This document shows, one piece after another, positions 7,710 through 14,208 of a stretch of 17,229 nucleotides of DNA. The notes under the pieces were generated by a model. It was not told the origin of the DNA. It ran no database searches and was given only the letters and a program-made list of their open reading frames with translations. Position 1 is the first letter of the stretch, and the number at the start of each line of letters is the position of its first letter. Where the stretch lies: the NCBI GenBank assembly GCA_910577235.1, contig CAJTMX010000052.1, positions 1-17,229 on the forward strand, in the 5' to 3' direction. The DNA is from an uncultured Acetatifactor sp. GTDB lineage: Bacteria > Bacillota > Clostridia > Lachnospirales > Lachnospiraceae. The translations under genes and the position numbers were made by a program.

Positions 7710-8306
7710 ATGGACAAAAATCAAGACTATGCAATCCTAAAGGCCGTCATGCTGGAAAATGGCCGGGGCTTTGCGCTGGGGGAACACCCCAAGGCCCCGT
7801 CCCGCTATGTGACGTGGGCTTGCTATGACGACGATCAGGGCATACGGCAGTATGAGTGGGGCCACTATGGGAATGACCGCGCCTTGCTGGAACAGGACTT
7901 GCTGGATCGTGTGGAGGACTACCAGCGGCAGTTCTCCGTCAGGGTGGCGCAGATCGAGGCCCCCGGCCTTTATAAGTATTATTCCACCCAGCGGCCCGTT
8001 GACATCGGCACGTTCCCCAAGCCTGTGGGCAACGCGCCGGACGAGGTCGTAAACTACGATAAACGCATCCCCGTGGAGGGCGGCGTGTTCCTTGCGTGGG
8101 GGCATCTGACCTACACAAAACCCTTGACGGAAAAACAGGCGGCGGACTATGAGCTCAGACCCGCCCCGGAGGTGCCCGGCATACTGCGTGATGCGGGCAG
8201 GCCCCGCCCCATTGCCGAACAGATGAAGGAGGCGGCAATGCTGGCCGGGGAACGGCAGGCCCCCGCCGCGCCCAGACAGGACGCGCCCCGCCGGGGCGAC
8301 AGGTAG
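7710..8306 (+). CDS. Conserved ICE accessory protein of unknown function
   Basis: 198 aa, soluble, no membrane segment. The N-terminal 150 residues (MDKNQDYAILKAVMLENGRG, 'YVTWACYDDDQGIRQYEWGHYG', 'GLYKYYSTQRPVDIGTFPKP') look like a compact alpha/beta domain of the small-domain type common just upstream of mobC in Tn1549-like ICEs; I suspect a large-polyvalent-protein-associated (LPD) domain but cannot confirm it. The C-terminal 45 residues are Ala/Pro/Arg-rich and probably disordered. The start has AGGAG at the usual spacing. MobC begins one base after its stop, so the two are co-transcribed and coupled. A role in transfer or antirestriction is only inferred from position. Confidence 0.75.
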   Translation: MDKNQDYAILKAVMLENGRGFALGEHPKAPSRYVTWACYDDDQGIRQYEWGHYGNDRALLEQDLLDRVEDYQRQFSVRVAQIEAPGLYKYYSTQRPVDIGTFPKPVGNAPDEVVNYDKRIPVEGGVFLAWGHLTYTKPLTEKQAADYELRPAPEVPGILRDAGRPRPIAEQMKEAAMLAGERQAPAAPRQDAPRRGDR

Positions 8307-8307
8307 C

Positions 8308-8658
8308 GTGGCCGCAAAAAAGCGCCGCCGCCCCATCCATCTCCATGTGATGGTGTCTGAGGACGAGCAGACGCTGATCCAGGAACGCATGGCCCAGGCG
8401 GGCATCCGCAACATGGGGGCCTATATGCGGAAAATGGCCCTCTGCGGCTATGTGCTCCAGGTTGACCTTGCTCCCGTCCGGGAGCTGGTGTCCCTCCAGC
8501 GGCGGTGCTCAAATAATCTCAATCAAGTGGCAATACAAGCCAACACCTACGGGGGCATCTACCCCGAGGAAATATCGGCCCTCCAGCGGGACTACTCCGC
8601 CCTGTGGGGCCCTCTGTCCGATTTGCTGAAACAGCTTTCCGCGCTGGTGGAGCTGTGA
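8308..8658 (+). CDS. mobC: MobC-type relaxosome accessory protein
   Basis: 116 aa from GTG 8308, directly after the previous stop (TAG 8304-8306), so probably translated by coupling. The N-terminus is basic (MAAKKRRRPIHLHVMVSEDE) and reads as a ribbon-helix-helix DNA-binding segment. 'CSNNLNQVAIQANTYGG' (about 67-83) is the conserved NxNQxA block of the MobC family (PF05713). MobC proteins bind oriT and help the relaxase nick. In related elements mobC is followed directly by the relaxase gene. Here a 2.2 kb cargo block lies between them. Confidence 0.9.
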   Translation: MAAKKRRRPIHLHVMVSEDEQTLIQERMAQAGIRNMGAYMRKMALCGYVLQVDLAPVRELVSLQRRCSNNLNQVAIQANTYGGIYPEEISALQRDYSALWGPLSDLLKQLSALVEL

Positions 8659-8698
8659 CCTGCTGGGGAACGGTGCTGTGCCGCTCCCCGGCTTTTCG

Positions 8699-8725
8699 TA
8701 CTTTGGGACATTTTGTCCCAAAGTA
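8699..8725. repeat. Dispersed palindrome copy 5 (perfect, 12-base arms)
   Basis: TACTTTGGGACA-TTT-TGTCCCAAAGTA, perfectly symmetric. It lies 40 bases after the mobC stop, exactly where GC-rich backbone changes to AT-rich cargo. Confidence 0.95.
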
Positions 8726-8752
8726 GAAGTAGATTGTTTGGTGGCAATATGT

Positions 8753-8758
8753 TATACT
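8753..8758 (+). promoter_or_regulatory. Possible extended -10 promoter of the 111-aa gene
   Basis: TATACT is preceded by TG one base upstream (TGT-TATACT), the extended -10 form, in the AT-rich sequence just after the palindrome at 8699-8725. No good -35 is visible at 17 bases. It would start transcription about 40 bases before the ribosome-binding site of the gene at 8804. Confidence 0.35.
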
Positions 8759-8803
8759 TAATTCCTACTTCGGTGGGTAGTGCAACTATGTAGGAGGGCA
8801 CAT

Positions 8804-9139
8804 ATGAATATAAAATTGGGAAAAGATGATATGGTGGATTCACAGGCCGCAATTAGGGGATACATAAATTTTCGAGCAAGTAACGGTTATAGGCATAAAG
8901 CTCACGTTCTTATTTCATCCAATGGGAAAGACCGTTTTAATGACATACTTTACATATCAGCGATAATTGATTCGGGTAGCTCATATGTAGTAGTGGAAGG
9001 AAACAATGCGTTTGTAAGAGAATTTTATGGCAAATATTCTTTTGAATATCAAAAATTTAGTCTTATAGGCGGGACACTGTTAATACAGGCAACTGATATA
9101 TGGGGAAATGCTATTGAGATTGATATAACGGGGGCGTAA
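8804..9139 (+). CDS. Orphan AT-rich cargo protein (111 aa)
   Basis: I chose ATG 8804 because GGAGGG lies five bases upstream; an earlier in-frame start at 8780 would include the ribosome-binding site itself. The protein (MNIKLGKDDMVDSQAAIRGY...) is soluble, with alternating beta-like segments: 'HKAHVLISSNGKDRFNDILYISAIID', 'SSYVVVEGNNAFV', 'SLIGGTLLIQATDIWGNAIEID'. I recognise no family. Codon use is AT-rich, unlike the ICE backbone on its left, so it was acquired separately. It faces the minus-strand gene across a shared terminator. Confidence 0.65.
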   Translation: MNIKLGKDDMVDSQAAIRGYINFRASNGYRHKAHVLISSNGKDRFNDILYISAIIDSGSSYVVVEGNNAFVREFYGKYSFEYQKFSLIGGTLLIQATDIWGNAIEIDITGA

Positions 9140-9143
9140 TAGT

Positions 9144-9218
9144 TTGCCAGGGATTGGAAAACTATCATGGTGCTGGGATATTGATGATTTGCTTGAGCTT
9201 ATCGAAAAACAATCGTGA
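9144..9218 (+). pseudogene. Possible gene remnant
   Basis: A short open stretch (LPGIGKLSWCWDIDDLLELI...) ending in TGA at 9216-9218 reads like the C-terminus of a protein, but it has no start codon with a ribosome-binding site and no open frame upstream beyond a few codons. It may be the end of a gene deleted when the cargo was inserted. The evidence is weak; it may be chance. Confidence 0.2.
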
Positions 9219-9244
9219 AGAGAAGTCCCACATAACAAAATGGA

Positions 9245-9279
9245 AAGCGGAGAGGCATTATAACGATGTCTCTCCGCTT
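9245..9279. terminator. Terminator between convergent genes
   Basis: Perfect 10-bp stem AAGCGGAGAG / CTCTCCGCTT with a 15-base loop, located three bases beyond the stop of the minus-strand gene at 9283. On the minus strand the stem is followed by TTTCCATTTTG, a passable T-rich tail. It sits between convergent genes and may act in both directions. Confidence 0.65.
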
Positions 9280-9282
9280 ACT

Positions 9283-10200
9283 TTAAGTGTCAAGCATATC
9301 CCATTCTTCGCCTAATACCCATCTAAGTGCAGATAGCTTACCGTTTAGCATCCCCCATTCAAAATCACTGTATGGGCCAAGATTTTCTTCTCCGTATTTG
9401 CGGATTACTCTTTCCGCTGACTTCAATGCTCCCGCCCATATTTGGGGATCAACAGTCTCAATACCTTGTTCAACCCTATATCGAAGTGACAGGTGGCGAT
9501 CAAACCAAATTTTTTCAACAAATTCCTCTGCAACATCTGCCACTTCTTCCATTGAGCGAGGAGCTATTTCATACTCATCGTTATACAAGGTATCATCGTC
9601 AAGATCTCCCTGAGGTTTGAGCATAGCAGGCTCTGATATTACTTTGTATCCGGCCAAACTGATAGCCACCTGGTCTAATGTATTTTCAATTCTTGATAAC
9701 CGCTGTTCATTATCGGCAAAAAAAGAAAGTTGTTCTTCCTTGCTCATTTCAATATCTAAGAACTCCATTCTGATACCGTAGCAAGATGGTGTATTGAGTA
9801 GCGATGCAATTCTTTCTAAATGGTATATTTGAATATCAATTTCAGGAGCAATCTCAGTTAATATCTTGCGTTCAGAAAGACGTATTTCCTGATTGGTAAC
9901 AAAAGCAAACCCGTTGGCATTGTTCGCGTCTATTCCAGACAAATCATGGGTGAATTTAGACTTTATATCGGAAAATGATTGTTGACCTCTTGGAAAATAA
10001 ACCGCACCAATCCATCGTTTTCCATTAAAGGACAATACCATGTCCTTTAGGCCATCTTTACCTCCGAGCGGATGAGACGGGTCAACCCCCTTAAATCCCT
10101 CTTTTGATAAAATGATAGCAGCTAATCGTTCCGAAGGAGCTTGACCTCTATCCCAATTAAGTAATCTATTATATGTTTCTCGTCCCTCACTCATTCTCAT
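9283..10200 (-). CDS. Possible PD-(D/E)xK-like effector protein (305 aa)
   Basis: 305 aa from ATG at 10200, with AAGGAG nine bases upstream on the minus strand. The N-terminal ~90 residues resemble a restriction-type fold: a helix with E24 (SERLAAIILSKEGFKG), then GGKDGLKDM (D49, D53) and 'KRWIGAVYFPRGQQSF'. The usual ExK/QxK is not clear; AVYFP stands in that place, so activity is doubtful. A middle region (about 150-180) reads as coiled coil, followed by an acidic linker. The last 26 residues (FEWGMLNGKLSALRWVLG...WDMLDT) form a strikingly conserved-looking C-terminal motif that I have seen in hypothetical proteins but cannot name. It is AT-rich cargo. Defence is a reasonable guess from the nuclease-like start and the ICE setting, not shown. 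Confidence 0.6.
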   Translation of the reverse strand: MRMSEGRETYNRLLNWDRGQAPSERLAAIILSKEGFKGVDPSHPLGGKDGLKDMVLSFNGKRWIGAVYFPRGQQSFSDIKSKFTHDLSGIDANNANGFAFVTNQEIRLSERKILTEIAPEIDIQIYHLERIASLLNTPSCYGIRMEFLDIEMSKEEQLSFFADNEQRLSRIENTLDQVAISLAGYKVISEPAMLKPQGDLDDDTLYNDEYEIAPRSMEEVADVAEEFVEKIWFDRHLSLRYRVEQGIETVDPQIWAGALKSAERVIRKYGEENLGPYSDFEWGMLNGKLSALRWVLGEEWDMLDT

Positions 10201-10241
10201 GCGGTATCACTCCTTTTCTAAATCAGGGATGCGATATATCC

Positions 10242-10264
10242 CTTTGGGACATTTTGTCTCAAAG
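10242..10264. repeat. Dispersed palindrome copy 6
   Basis: CTTTGGGACA-TTT-TGTCTCAAAG. It lies in the 80-base gap between the two minus-strand cargo genes, within AT-rich DNA. Confidence 0.92.
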
Positions 10265-10280
10265 CAAAAAGTTACTTTCT

Positions 10281-10775
10281 CTATTCTCCTGCATTTTCAA
10301 GAATAGTAATCTTTTGTTCAAGATAAGAAAGCAGTTTTTTATATTGAATTAAGTATGGAATTTCATGTGACAATAAATGTTCCTCGTTAAAAGGAAGTTC
10401 TATTTTTAGGAGCATTTCCTTTATCATTTTCAGTTCACCTAAATCAGAGCTTTGTTCAACTTCATGCCAAACAGACGGAACAAGATTTTGTAGGTTCATT
10501 ACATTACCACAACGTGTATGGCCTACTTCCTCCAAATATTTTTGTGTTGTTGTAGTGCTGCTGTCCCAGCTACTTTCCATATTACGGACTTCCATCTGTT
10601 TTTGCATTTTTTTGATTTCATTAGCAGTCGCATTATCTTGCTCACGAAGTCGAATTTCCAGTTCGTTGTTCAATTCTTTTTTTGACTTCTTATTAGAGCG
10701 ATATGTAAAATACGCTGTTATGATAGGTACTGTAATAAGCACAATATCCTTTATGGTTTGAAAATCGACAGTCAT
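10281..10775 (-). CDS. Single-pass membrane coiled-coil protein (164 aa), cargo
   Basis: ATG at 10775 with AAAGGAG eight bases upstream on the minus strand. One hydrophobic segment spans residues 8-25 (IKDIVLITVPIITAYFTYR), followed by a Lys-rich stretch and a coiled coil to about residue 66 (ELNNELEIRLREQDNATANE). The rest is helical, containing 'TRCGNVMNLQNLVPSVWHEVEQ'. This predicts a small protein anchored by its N-terminus with a cytoplasmic helical domain. I do not recognise a family. It precedes the 305-aa gene in the same direction with an 80-base gap containing a dispersed palindrome, so the two probably form one cassette. Base composition is AT-rich, like its partner. Confidence 0.7.
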   Translation of the reverse strand: MTVDFQTIKDIVLITVPIITAYFTYRSNKKSKKELNNELEIRLREQDNATANEIKKMQKQMEVRNMESSWDSSTTTTQKYLEEVGHTRCGNVMNLQNLVPSVWHEVEQSSDLGELKMIKEMLLKIELPFNEEHLLSHEIPYLIQYKKLLSYLEQKITILENAGE

Positions 10776-10873
10776 AGCTTGGCTCCTTTCGCCCGTTTAT
10801 AGACGTAATAATACCACATAAAACTCTTGGAGACTACTACCATTTTATTTAAGTTTAAGAAGGAGGACAACTT

Positions 10874-12280
10874 ATGGCCACGACCTACATCCGGCCCTAC
10901 AAGCAGGCGGCGGGACTGAGCGCCGTCCAGACGATGGAGGAGCGGTTTGCCTACGGGCTCAATCCCCAAAAGCTGGGGGCCGTGTCCTCCCACCTTTGCG
11001 ACCCGGCCACAGCCGCCGCCGAGTTTCTGCTGGTGAAAAGCGAATACCAGGCGGCCACCGCCCGGCCCGTGGAGCGCGGGGCCCTGTTCTTCCAGATACA
11101 GCAGGCGTTCCCGCCCGGCGAGGTGACGGCGGAGGAGGCAAACAAGCTGGGCTTTGAAACGGCGATGCGCTGGACGAAAGGCAAGTACCAGTTTTTCGTC
11201 TGCACCCATACCGACAAGGGCCACATTCACAACCACATCTATTTCAATTCCACGGCCTTTGACTGCTCCCGGAAATTCCATAATTTCCTCGGCTCCAGCT
11301 TTGCCCTCCGGCGGCTGTCTGACCGGGTATGTCTGGAGCATGATTTGTCCGTGATACAAAATCCCAAACAGCACAGCAAGGGCCGTTTCCTCCACTATGG
11401 CCAGTGGATAGGCGACAAGCCGCCCTCCGCTCAGCAGCGGGTGCGGCTGGCAATCATCGCGGCCCTTGAAAAAAAGCCCGCCGACTTTGCCGCGTTCCTC
11501 CGGCTGATGGAAGAGTCCGGCTTTGCCGTCAAGCGCGGGCGGGGCGGCGTGGTGTCGTTCCTCGCGCCGGGGCAGGACAAGTACACCCGGCTCCGGGCAT
11601 CCACCCTCGGCGCGGGCTTTGACCCCGAGGACATCCGGGCGGTGATTGCCGGGGAGCGGCCCCTCCCGGAGCTCCCCAAGGACGCACCGCCCCCGCCCCG
11701 GCAGGTGGGCCTTATCATCGACATTCAACAGCGCATGGCCGAGGGCAAGGGCCCCGCTTATGAACGCTGGGCGAAGGTCTACAATCTGAAACAGATGGCC
11801 GCCGCCCTCCAGTTCCTGCAGGAAAACAATCTGACCGACTATGACGCGCTGGCGGCAAAGACCACGGCGGCGGTTGACCGGGCCCACGCGCTGGCCGGGG
11901 AGCTCCAGACCACCGAGGCCGCCCTCTCCAAAGTCTCCGGGCTGATGGGGGCCGTGGTGGACTATGCCAAAACTCGGCCCGTGTTCGATGGCTACAAGGC
12001 GGCCCGGTACTCAAAAAAATACCTTGCCGAGCACGAGGCGGAGCTTGCCACCTACCGGGAGGCCCGGGCCGCTATGAATGAATTGTTAGGCGGTGAAAAA
12101 CTCCCCAAAATGGACGCGCTGAAAGAACAGCGGCGGGAGCTGGCGGATAAGAAAAAGGCTCTCTATGCCGAATACCGGCAGGCCCAGCGGGATATGCGGC
12201 AGGCTGTGGCGGTCAAGGCCAACATTGACCATCTGCTCGGACTGACGGAAGGGCGGGACGATAAGGAACAGGCGCGATAG
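10874..12280 (+). CDS. MobA/MobP-type relaxase
   Basis: 468 aa. The relaxase domain (PF03432) fills about residues 1-170. The histidine motif reads HTDKGHIHNHIYFNS, with H112, H117, H119 and H121; the metal-binding histidines of the 3H motif lie in the HxHxH part. 'CSRKFHNFLGSSFALRRLSDRVCLEHDLSVI' is the family block that follows. The C-terminal 170 residues are helical and charged (EAELATYREARAAMNELLGG...), probably coiled coil. The enzyme nicks oriT, remains bound to the 5' end and is moved through the VirB4-powered channel. The start has AAGGAGG at 10859-10865. It is GC-rich backbone although its leader is AT-rich cargo sequence, so it may now use a promoter supplied by the cargo. Confidence 0.94.
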   Translation: MATTYIRPYKQAAGLSAVQTMEERFAYGLNPQKLGAVSSHLCDPATAAAEFLLVKSEYQAATARPVERGALFFQIQQAFPPGEVTAEEANKLGFETAMRWTKGKYQFFVCTHTDKGHIHNHIYFNSTAFDCSRKFHNFLGSSFALRRLSDRVCLEHDLSVIQNPKQHSKGRFLHYGQWIGDKPPSAQQRVRLAIIAALEKKPADFAAFLRLMEESGFAVKRGRGGVVSFLAPGQDKYTRLRASTLGAGFDPEDIRAVIAGERPLPELPKDAPPPPRQVGLIIDIQQRMAEGKGPAYERWAKVYNLKQMAAALQFLQENNLTDYDALAAKTTAAVDRAHALAGELQTTEAALSKVSGLMGAVVDYAKTRPVFDGYKAARYSKKYLAEHEAELATYREARAAMNELLGGEKLPKMDALKEQRRELADKKKALYAEYRQAQRDMRQAVAVKANIDHLLGLTEGRDDKEQAR

Positions 12281-12299
12281 CGGCGGTGACGCAGCCATC

Positions 12300-12326
12300 T
12301 GCTTTGGGACATTTTGTCCCAAAGCA
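12300..12326. repeat. Dispersed palindrome copy 7 (perfect, 12-base arms)
   Basis: TGCTTTGGGACA-TTT-TGTCCCAAAGCA, perfectly symmetric, 19 bases after the relaxase stop and just before the candidate oriT repeats. The outermost two pairs differ from copy 5 but remain complementary. Confidence 0.95.
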
Positions 12327-12420
12327 GGCCGGGTTTGGGGAGGCTCTCCAACAAGCATTTTTGCGGGCCTGCGGCCCAGCAAAAATTTTGGGTGTGGTCA
12401 CACCCGAATTGCTTGCCGTT
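12327..12420. other. Inverted-repeat region after the relaxase gene, candidate oriT
   Basis: Two structured repeats follow the relaxase. A hairpin at 12357-12386 pairs ATTTTTGCGGGCC with GGCCC-A-GCAAAAAT around a TGC loop. A second inverted repeat at 12390-12405 is GGGTGTG-GT-CACACCC, followed by GAATTGCTTGCCG. The first hairpin has T's on its 5' side and A's on its 3' side, the opposite of an intrinsic terminator. Inverted repeats next to a nic region close to the relaxase gene are what a MOBP-type oriT looks like. I cannot place the nick. Confidence 0.4.
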
Positions 12421-12466
12421 TTGTGCGCTCCCCGATACATAGCTAAATATATATGATTTATCGCAG

Positions 12467-12495
12467 TTGACAGGCTCTATTCTATTTGATATACT
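12467..12495 (+). promoter_or_regulatory. Sigma-A promoter of the riboswitch-ribU unit
   Basis: TTGACA (12467-12472) and TATACT (12490-12495) are 17 bases apart: a perfect -35 and a one-mismatch -10. Transcription would start about 20 bases before the FMN riboswitch. Confidence 0.85.
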
Positions 12496-12520
12496 GTTTC
12501 TGATAACTGAATAGCAATGA

Positions 12521-12627
12521 TGTCTTCAGGGCAGGGTGAAATTCCCGATCGGCGGTAAAGTCCGCGAGCATAAAATGCTGATTTGGTGAAACTCCAAAAC
12601 CGACAGTATAGTCTGGATTTGAAGAAG
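12521..12627 (+). ncRNA. FMN riboswitch (RFN element)
   Basis: The conserved RFN blocks appear in order: TCTTCAGGGCAGGGTGAAAT, TCCCGATCGGCGGTAAAGTC, CGCGAGC, TTGGTGAAACTCCAAAACCG, ACAGTATAGTCTGGAT. The closing helix P1 pairs TCTTCA (12523-12528) with TGAAGA (12620-12625). RFN elements bind flavin mononucleotide and switch off riboflavin genes when FMN is plentiful. A terminator and ribU follow, so this is a transcription-attenuation switch. Confidence 0.97.
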
Positions 12628-12716
12628 GTGTGTTGAAACTGTTAGAGTTAATTCTAATGGTCTGCACTTTTTTCCTGCCCATTTGCTCTGTTGACATTTT
12701 CAACCCACCTATATTA

Positions 12717-12763
12717 TTAACACCTGAATGGCATTTAGATGCTTTCAGGTGTTAATTTTTTTT
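12717..12763 (+). terminator. Regulated intrinsic terminator of the FMN riboswitch
   Basis: Perfect 12-bp stem TTAACACCTGAA / TTCAGGTGTTAA with a 15-base loop, followed directly by eight T's (12756-12763), immediately before AGGAGG of ribU. It is the expression platform of the riboswitch: FMN binding should favour this terminator. I did not identify the antiterminator pairing. Confidence 0.88.
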
Positions 12764-12776
12764 AGGAGGTATCTTA

Positions 12777-13424
12777 ATGAAAAGTAAAACAAGAAAACTC
12801 ACTATGACAGGTATGCTCTGCGCACTTGCTTATACTATGACCGTCATAGGACGCATCCCTATCGTACTCTTTTTAAAGTACGATCCCAAAGACATCATTA
12901 TAGCCATCGGAGGGCTAATTTTTGGCCCTCTGACTTCATTCACGATTGCGGTAATTGTTTCCCTTGTGGAAATGTTTACAATCAGTGAAAATGGAGTTTT
13001 AGGGCTCATAATGAATGTTATTTCAAGCTGTTCTTTTGCTTGTACCGCAACATTCATTTATAAGAAAAAGCATTCGCTATCTGGTGCTGTTGCTGGGTTT
13101 CTATGCGGATGGGGGTGCATGGTTCTGGTAATGTTACTATGGAATTACTTAATTGCGCCAATCTACATGGGTTATCCAAGAGAGGCTGTCGTGGAATTAT
13201 TACTTCCAGCCTTTCTACCATTTAATCTAATTAAGGGGGGACTGAATGCAGCCTTTACGATGATTTTGTATAAACCAATCGTAACGGTATTGCGCCGCTC
13301 TCACTTGTTGGAAGTTGAATCCCCTGTTGTAAAGTCTCATATAAATGTTGGCGTTATACTTGTATCACTCCTAATCATAATAACGTGTATACTGTTTATA
13401 CTTTCCTTTAATGGGATATTCTGA
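12777..13424 (+). CDS. ribU: Riboflavin ECF transporter substrate-binding subunit
   Basis: 215 aa with five to six hydrophobic segments (for example 38-60 DIIIAIGGLIFGPLTSFTIA, 108-130 VAGFLCGWGCMVLVMLLWNY, and a C-terminal one from about 190). 'GMLCALAYTMTVIGRIPI' with 'LKYDPKDIIIAIGGLIFGP' is the N-terminal signature of RibU, the S component of energy-coupling-factor importers. It captures riboflavin and needs the shared EcfA-A'-T module, not encoded here and presumably supplied by the host. The FMN riboswitch and terminator upstream give independent support. AGGAGG lies at 12764-12769. The gene is AT-rich and is cargo in the ICE. Confidence 0.95.
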   Translation: MKSKTRKLTMTGMLCALAYTMTVIGRIPIVLFLKYDPKDIIIAIGGLIFGPLTSFTIAVIVSLVEMFTISENGVLGLIMNVISSCSFACTATFIYKKKHSLSGAVAGFLCGWGCMVLVMLLWNYLIAPIYMGYPREAVVELLLPAFLPFNLIKGGLNAAFTMILYKPIVTVLRRSHLLEVESPVVKSHINVGVILVSLLIIITCILFILSFNGIF

Positions 13425-13503
13425 AACATAAAAGATATAAATGGCGATTGCAAAAGCCAGGCGTCAAACGCAGAGCCGCATCCGCTGTTTAGAAAGAGTG
13501 ATC

Positions 13504-13680
13504 ATGATGAATAACGCGCAGAATTATTCCCGTTGGGTGTGCTGTCCTATATGTGGCGGTAAAACCAGAACAAAGGTGTATGAAGATACTGTTCTTGTAA
13601 AGTTTCCTCTTTACTGTCCTAAATGCAAAAAGGAAATTCGGATTGATGTTGTACAATTCAAAATGGTAATGAGCAAATGA
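13504..13680 (+). CDS. Cys_rich_KTR family small protein
   Basis: 58 aa (MMNNAQNYSRWVCCPICGG...). Two CxxC pairs, C14/C17 and C38/C41, with the KTR sequence between them (CGGKTRTKVYEDT) and the ending 'YCPKCKKEIRIDVVQF', identify the Cys_rich_KTR family of small zinc-ribbon proteins common in conjugative transposons. I chose ATG 13504 because the family begins there; an upstream in-frame ATG at 13441 has no ribosome-binding site, and the one at 13504 has only a weak AAAGAG. Function unknown. It is separated from ribU by 79 bases and ends at a strong terminator shared with the XRE gene. Confidence 0.83.
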   Translation: MMNNAQNYSRWVCCPICGGKTRTKVYEDTVLVKFPLYCPKCKKEIRIDVVQFKMVMSK

Positions 13681-13698
13681 GCCAGACGCATTACGCGG

Positions 13699-13742
13699 AG
13701 AGCCTGCATCCTCCAGAAGGAGACGCAGGCTCTTTCGCTTTT
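13699..13742. terminator. Bidirectional terminator between KTR and XRE genes
   Basis: Stem AGAGCCTGC / GCAGGCTCT (13699-13707 and 13725-13733), extended by an imperfect inner helix TCCTCC / GGAG, followed by TTCGCTTTT on the plus strand. It lies between convergent genes. Confidence 0.75.
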
Positions 13743-13750
13743 ATAAAGGG

Positions 13751-14101
13751 TTATTGAATCCGGGTAGCCTTGTCAGTTCTTAGTGCGGACAAAACCGATT
13801 CAATGACGGGGATCAGCGTAACGGCCTCCTGCTCTGAACAATCCTCAATTAAAAAGCGCAACTGACGGATTGCCGGGCTTTCTCTCTGCATCTCGGGATG
13901 AAAGATTTCCCGTGGATCAATTTTAAGTACGCGAACCAATGGGAATAGGACTTCCATTTTAGGATTCCCCTTGTAGTTCTCTATGTTCATTACTGTTCGC
14001 GTATCTTTGTCGATCCTTCCTGCAACCTGAGATTGGGTGAGGTTGAGTTCACCTCTAGCTCGTTTTACGACATCTCCCAAAGGACGAGAAAATTCTTGCA
14101 T
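13751..14101 (-). CDS. XRE-family transcriptional regulator
   Basis: 116 aa from ATG at 14101, with GAGGTG seven bases upstream on the minus strand. Residues about 9-62 form a Cro/cI-type helix-turn-helix domain (VVKRARGELNLTQSQVAGRI, then 'TRTVMNIENYKGNPKMEVLFPLVRVL'). The C-terminal 45 residues are helical (AIRQLRFLIEDCSEQEAVTL...) and probably dimerise. Regulators of this size sit next to the sigma-like factor and recombinase in Tn1549-type elements and are expected to control excision and transfer genes. It is transcribed away from the sigma-like gene. The heptamer AATTCAC recurs around its start and may mark its operator. Confidence 0.88.
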   Translation of the reverse strand: MQEFSRPLGDVVKRARGELNLTQSQVAGRIDKDTRTVMNIENYKGNPKMEVLFPLVRVLKIDPREIFHPEMQRESPAIRQLRFLIEDCSEQEAVTLIPVIESVLSALRTDKATRIQ

Positions 14102-14104
14102 GAC

Positions 14105-14187
14105 AATTCACCTCATAAATATTCTACAATACACCTTGTTTCGATTAAATTCACTGTAATTCTGCTCTTTGATGTATTCTAATTCAC
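14105..14187. repeat. AATTCAC repeats upstream of the XRE gene
   Basis: AATTCAC occurs at 14105-14111, 14148-14154 and 14181-14187, with a fourth copy at 14302-14308 and a near copy (GTAATTCTG) at 14156-14164. The first lies between the XRE ribosome-binding site and its start. They could be half-sites for autoregulation or simply AT-rich coincidence. Confidence 0.3.
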
Positions 14188-14208
14188 TTCATAAGAGAAA
14201 GGGAAAGT

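Noticed and set aside
10772..11887. A 371-codon minus-strand ORF across the relaxase gene
   Set aside because: It is the antisense shadow of a GC-rich gene with clear relaxase motifs; it lacks domain features and a ribosome-binding site.
12482..12703. A 73-codon minus-strand ORF
   Set aside because: It overlaps the FMN riboswitch exactly, which explains the sequence conservation.
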